Source of the DNA: Marsupella aquatica
Lineage: Eukaryota; Marchantiophyta
Reading direction: 5' to 3'
DNA: 64,000 nucleotides
NCBI GenBank assembly: GCA_973895155.1
Contig: OZ316898.1
Coordinates: 21,266,001 to 21,330,000 of the forward strand
How positions within the stretch are numbered: the stretch's first letter is position 1; every line of letters starts with the position of its first letter. Below are positions 61,381 to 64,000 of the stretch, piece by piece. The notes under the pieces are model-generated. The model did not search any database and had not been told where the DNA came from. It saw only the letters and a list, made by a program, of their open reading frames with translations. Both the position numbers and the translations under genes were made by a program.

Positions 61381-64000
61381 TCAATTCAATTACCATAAAA
61401 CTGAACCCTAAAAACAACCACTGTAGACATGGCGTAACTGATGTGACTTTTTCAGTTTCCGGGGCTATATTGTCCACCCACCTCCTGCAAAGCAGAGAGG
61501 GAGGGGGAATCAGCAGCACCCACCAAAATTGGATACACGATCATGGCATGACTTCCCTATGCGGCCGAGGTTTACATTACCAATGTTTGTATGTATGGTC
61601 AGACACAGCTTTCTTTCAGGATAAACAAAGAAAATTCAAATACGCTCCGAGATTCAATAGTGTGCATCCAAGTGAGTATAGACCCTCCATTCCCAGATGC
61701 AAAATTGAGTGTCAATTGCCCTAATGATGCAGGTATTGAATCGAAACACTCACGCCGCGCCACGTCACAACTCAACACAGGTGACGACTTAGGGATGTCT
61801 TGCGACTGTTGAATATCCAAAGGAGGGGAGTGCTCATCCACGATGATAAATAATTCAACAGCCAGGTGCTACTGTTGACGATTTAGAATTGGGGATTGGG
61901 TGGTATCTTCCAATATGCCATATCAGAAGTGCCGTGACACTAATACACAACCAAGCGGTGCTCCATAGAAAGTAGTAATGGCCTGCAATAATCGCGTTCC
62001 CGCTCGAATTGTGTTGTTTTTGAAATCCTACAAGCACAAGCAGAGGATTCAACTTCAATATAATGACCTCGTTACATTAGTTCAGAACAAAATTTATTCC
62101 TCCCTCAACATTCATTCCCAATTTGCCTTCAATAAAGTGACCGTTACATGTCAATGCTAATTACCAGTAAGCGAATTTATAGTGAAATTCTTTTACATCG
62201 CGTCACAGAATTCTGAACCAAAGACGAACCAGATATGCAATTCCACACAAACAACTCATCGGGCCTATTGCAGAATTAAAATTGGAGAATGCTAAAATTA
62301 AGTTGCGTCTTCCCCCCTGCACTGTCCAAGAAATATTCTATCCGAATGTCTAAACCCTGAAGCCGCGCTTTTCTCCTGCTAAAGAATCGACTGACAACAA
62401 GCCCGAAGGTTTCTTACTCTACACCACCACTAATTGGTCTCATCTCGGAATTAATGTTGGTAAATCCTAATTTAAGAGTGGGGCAGGTATGAATAGGAAA
62501 AATAACACTAAATGTCTTTTGTATCTGTTGCCTGTATGAGGTACAGGACCTTGTCTACAAAGCAGCCCATAAGCAGCCCATGATCTACTCGATTTTAGCC
62601 ATTCACTACAAGCATTTCGCACACACCATTAAAAAAACATTCCCACCACTCACTCTCCAACAATTATTCACGCAAATCCCTTCACAACACGAATTGGTCA
62701 ATTCAACATTCAAGTCATGGAGTTTGGTACAGCTTACGACTTACACCCCTATTGTACATCTTCCATCGTTTGATTGTCTACGAGGCTCAACTCTTTAAAC
62801 TGCAAGTGCCTTCAAGCGTCCGGCGGTACGTTTCGACACATCCAACCTGTCACCAAAACTGGAACAACCTGAGTATACCCAGATGCATACCACGAACAGG
62901 CAAGTCTAACATTGGGACCGGTCCTCTATAGCAACATGTGTGTATACCCTAAACCCACTCACGGGCGTAGTGTATATAATCTACCCCAGTCACGGCGTAG
63001 TCCGCTCACATCCCAAATTATTGCACTGCTGCGTTTTCTCATAGGGTTTCGGGGTTGGGTCGACATACCATGATCTTTGTGGGATAACGTTCGGAATATG
63101 TAGCCTGGCTAGACACAAATCTGCTTTTTCCCCTCGCCTAAAATGCGCGTTCATCGCAATTCAATCTTCATTTTCATTCCGCATTTCAACACTCAGCTCC
63201 CTAGCTACTTCTTCTACTACTCGGGTCGTCTTCATTGACCATACCGTGTACATCCTTTGATGCTATAATTACATAACGCCCATTGCCTCTCCTCTCTCAA
63301 ACCCCTCTGTTTCTCCCTTGCAAATTTGAAAGTTTTGCACCCTAAACCCTAAATATTTTTTACCACTTCTGTACCTCTTACTTTGCTCCATCCTACCTTA
63401 CCCAGACAAGCAATTTCCTGTACCAGCCTCCCTTCTGATTCCAACTCCCTCATTGTTTGTCCTCTTACACTCCTGGGCTTATGCTGCTATGTGTGGACTA
63501 GCTCAAAATAGGGTATGTAAGAAACTCATCATTTTTTTGCTTTTTGTACAAGGATAGTAAGAAATACATTTTAGCATTAGTAAAGTACTTAGGGTTTGCA
63601 ACCCTAAGTCATTAAGGAAGGATAGTAGGGAATCATGGAAGGGGAAAATATGTTGTTCTAAGAAGATGTAAAGGGATAAGTGAGGTCTTTATGGTAGGGC
63701 AGCAAATATTCTTTCCTTAGTTAGGATAGGCGACTAAGTTGGGACCGGAAAATGACCCAACACCTGACATCTCATTTTTGGCTAATATTTCTCCCATGGG
63801 TGCGGGGAGGTCCCTAGGGAACCCTAAAAAATTATGAAGTGAAGTAGGGTCTCAACCTAGGAATTGTGAGTATTTTGGCTGAACTTAAAATAACCATCTA
63901 GCGGGTCCCGGAGAAATTAGCCAAGGGGTAGATATTTTTGGTTCGAGGTTAAAATTGGGTATAGTATAGCCCATAATATCCCTTGAAAGTCTAAGAAGTA
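61381..64000. other. Non-coding stretch to window end
   Basis: No gene, LTR or structured repeat recognised. Single or double CCCTAAA motifs near 62947 and 63340-63354. Short ORFs at 61591-61812, 61978-62160 and 62580-62798 have no motif or context. Confidence 0.5.

Overview
This window is retroelement-dense nuclear DNA from a land plant. The plant call rests on TTTAGGG/CCCTAAA-type motifs (for example 57279-57305, 43471-43488, 63340-63354), a Ty1/copia element primed by initiator Met-tRNA, a large Tat/Ogre-like Ty3/gypsy element, and L1-type LINEs whose ORF1 carries a DUF4283-like domain and a zinc knuckle. A fungal-type zinc-finger/RecQ helicase relic points weakly to a non-seed plant (bryophyte, lycophyte or fern). 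No intact single-copy host gene was recognised.

Layout: 1-727, minus-strand relic of a gypsy pol gene. 1605-6681, decayed LINE (LINE-A). 6.7-8.1 kb, unassigned acidic and coiled-coil coding relics. 9.15-13.66 kb, minus-strand pseudogene of a C2H2 zinc-finger plus RecQ-like helicase. 14999-30533, a complete 15.5-kb Ty3/gypsy element with a TGACC target duplication. 30749-42521, a 5'-truncated LINE (LINE-B) with a 14-bp target duplication, interrupted at 35126-41581 by a Ty1/copia element with a CTGGA duplication. 43.86-50.13 kb, a nested complex of long inverted repeats, MITE-like elements, a solo copia LTR and minisatellite. 54.5-56.9 kb (minus) and 59.5-61.4 kb (plus), two broken genes for domain-plus-coiled-coil proteins that look related to the protein encoded inside the gypsy LTR. 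The rest is AT-rich sequence with small repeats.

The most unusual object is the gypsy element. Its LTRs are about 4.65 kb and each contains a reading frame of about 1207 codons that runs ahead of gag. The encoded protein has a plant-mobile-domain-like N-terminal region, a long coiled coil, a nuclear-localisation-like basic cluster and an Ala/Glu/Val-rich tail. Each LTR copy carries its own premature stop(s), and the other LTR has a sense codon at every one of those sites, so the frame was open when the element inserted. Internally, gag-protease and RT-RNaseH-integrase are separate overlapping frames. The overlap contains a GGATTTT heptamer in the correct phase, a 5-nt spacer and a perfect 10-bp hairpin, which is the arrangement expected for -1 programmed ribosomal frameshifting.

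Order of events: LINE-B inserted by target-primed reverse transcription. The copia element then landed in its ORF2 and left the flanking reading frame consistent. The gypsy insertion is recent (LTRs under about 1% different by eye) and so is the copia insertion (LTRs identical except for one 36-bp tandem-repeat change). Premature stops whose ancestral codon can be inferred are mostly C-to-T or G-to-A changes at CHG or CG sites, as expected for decay of cytosine-methylated plant DNA.
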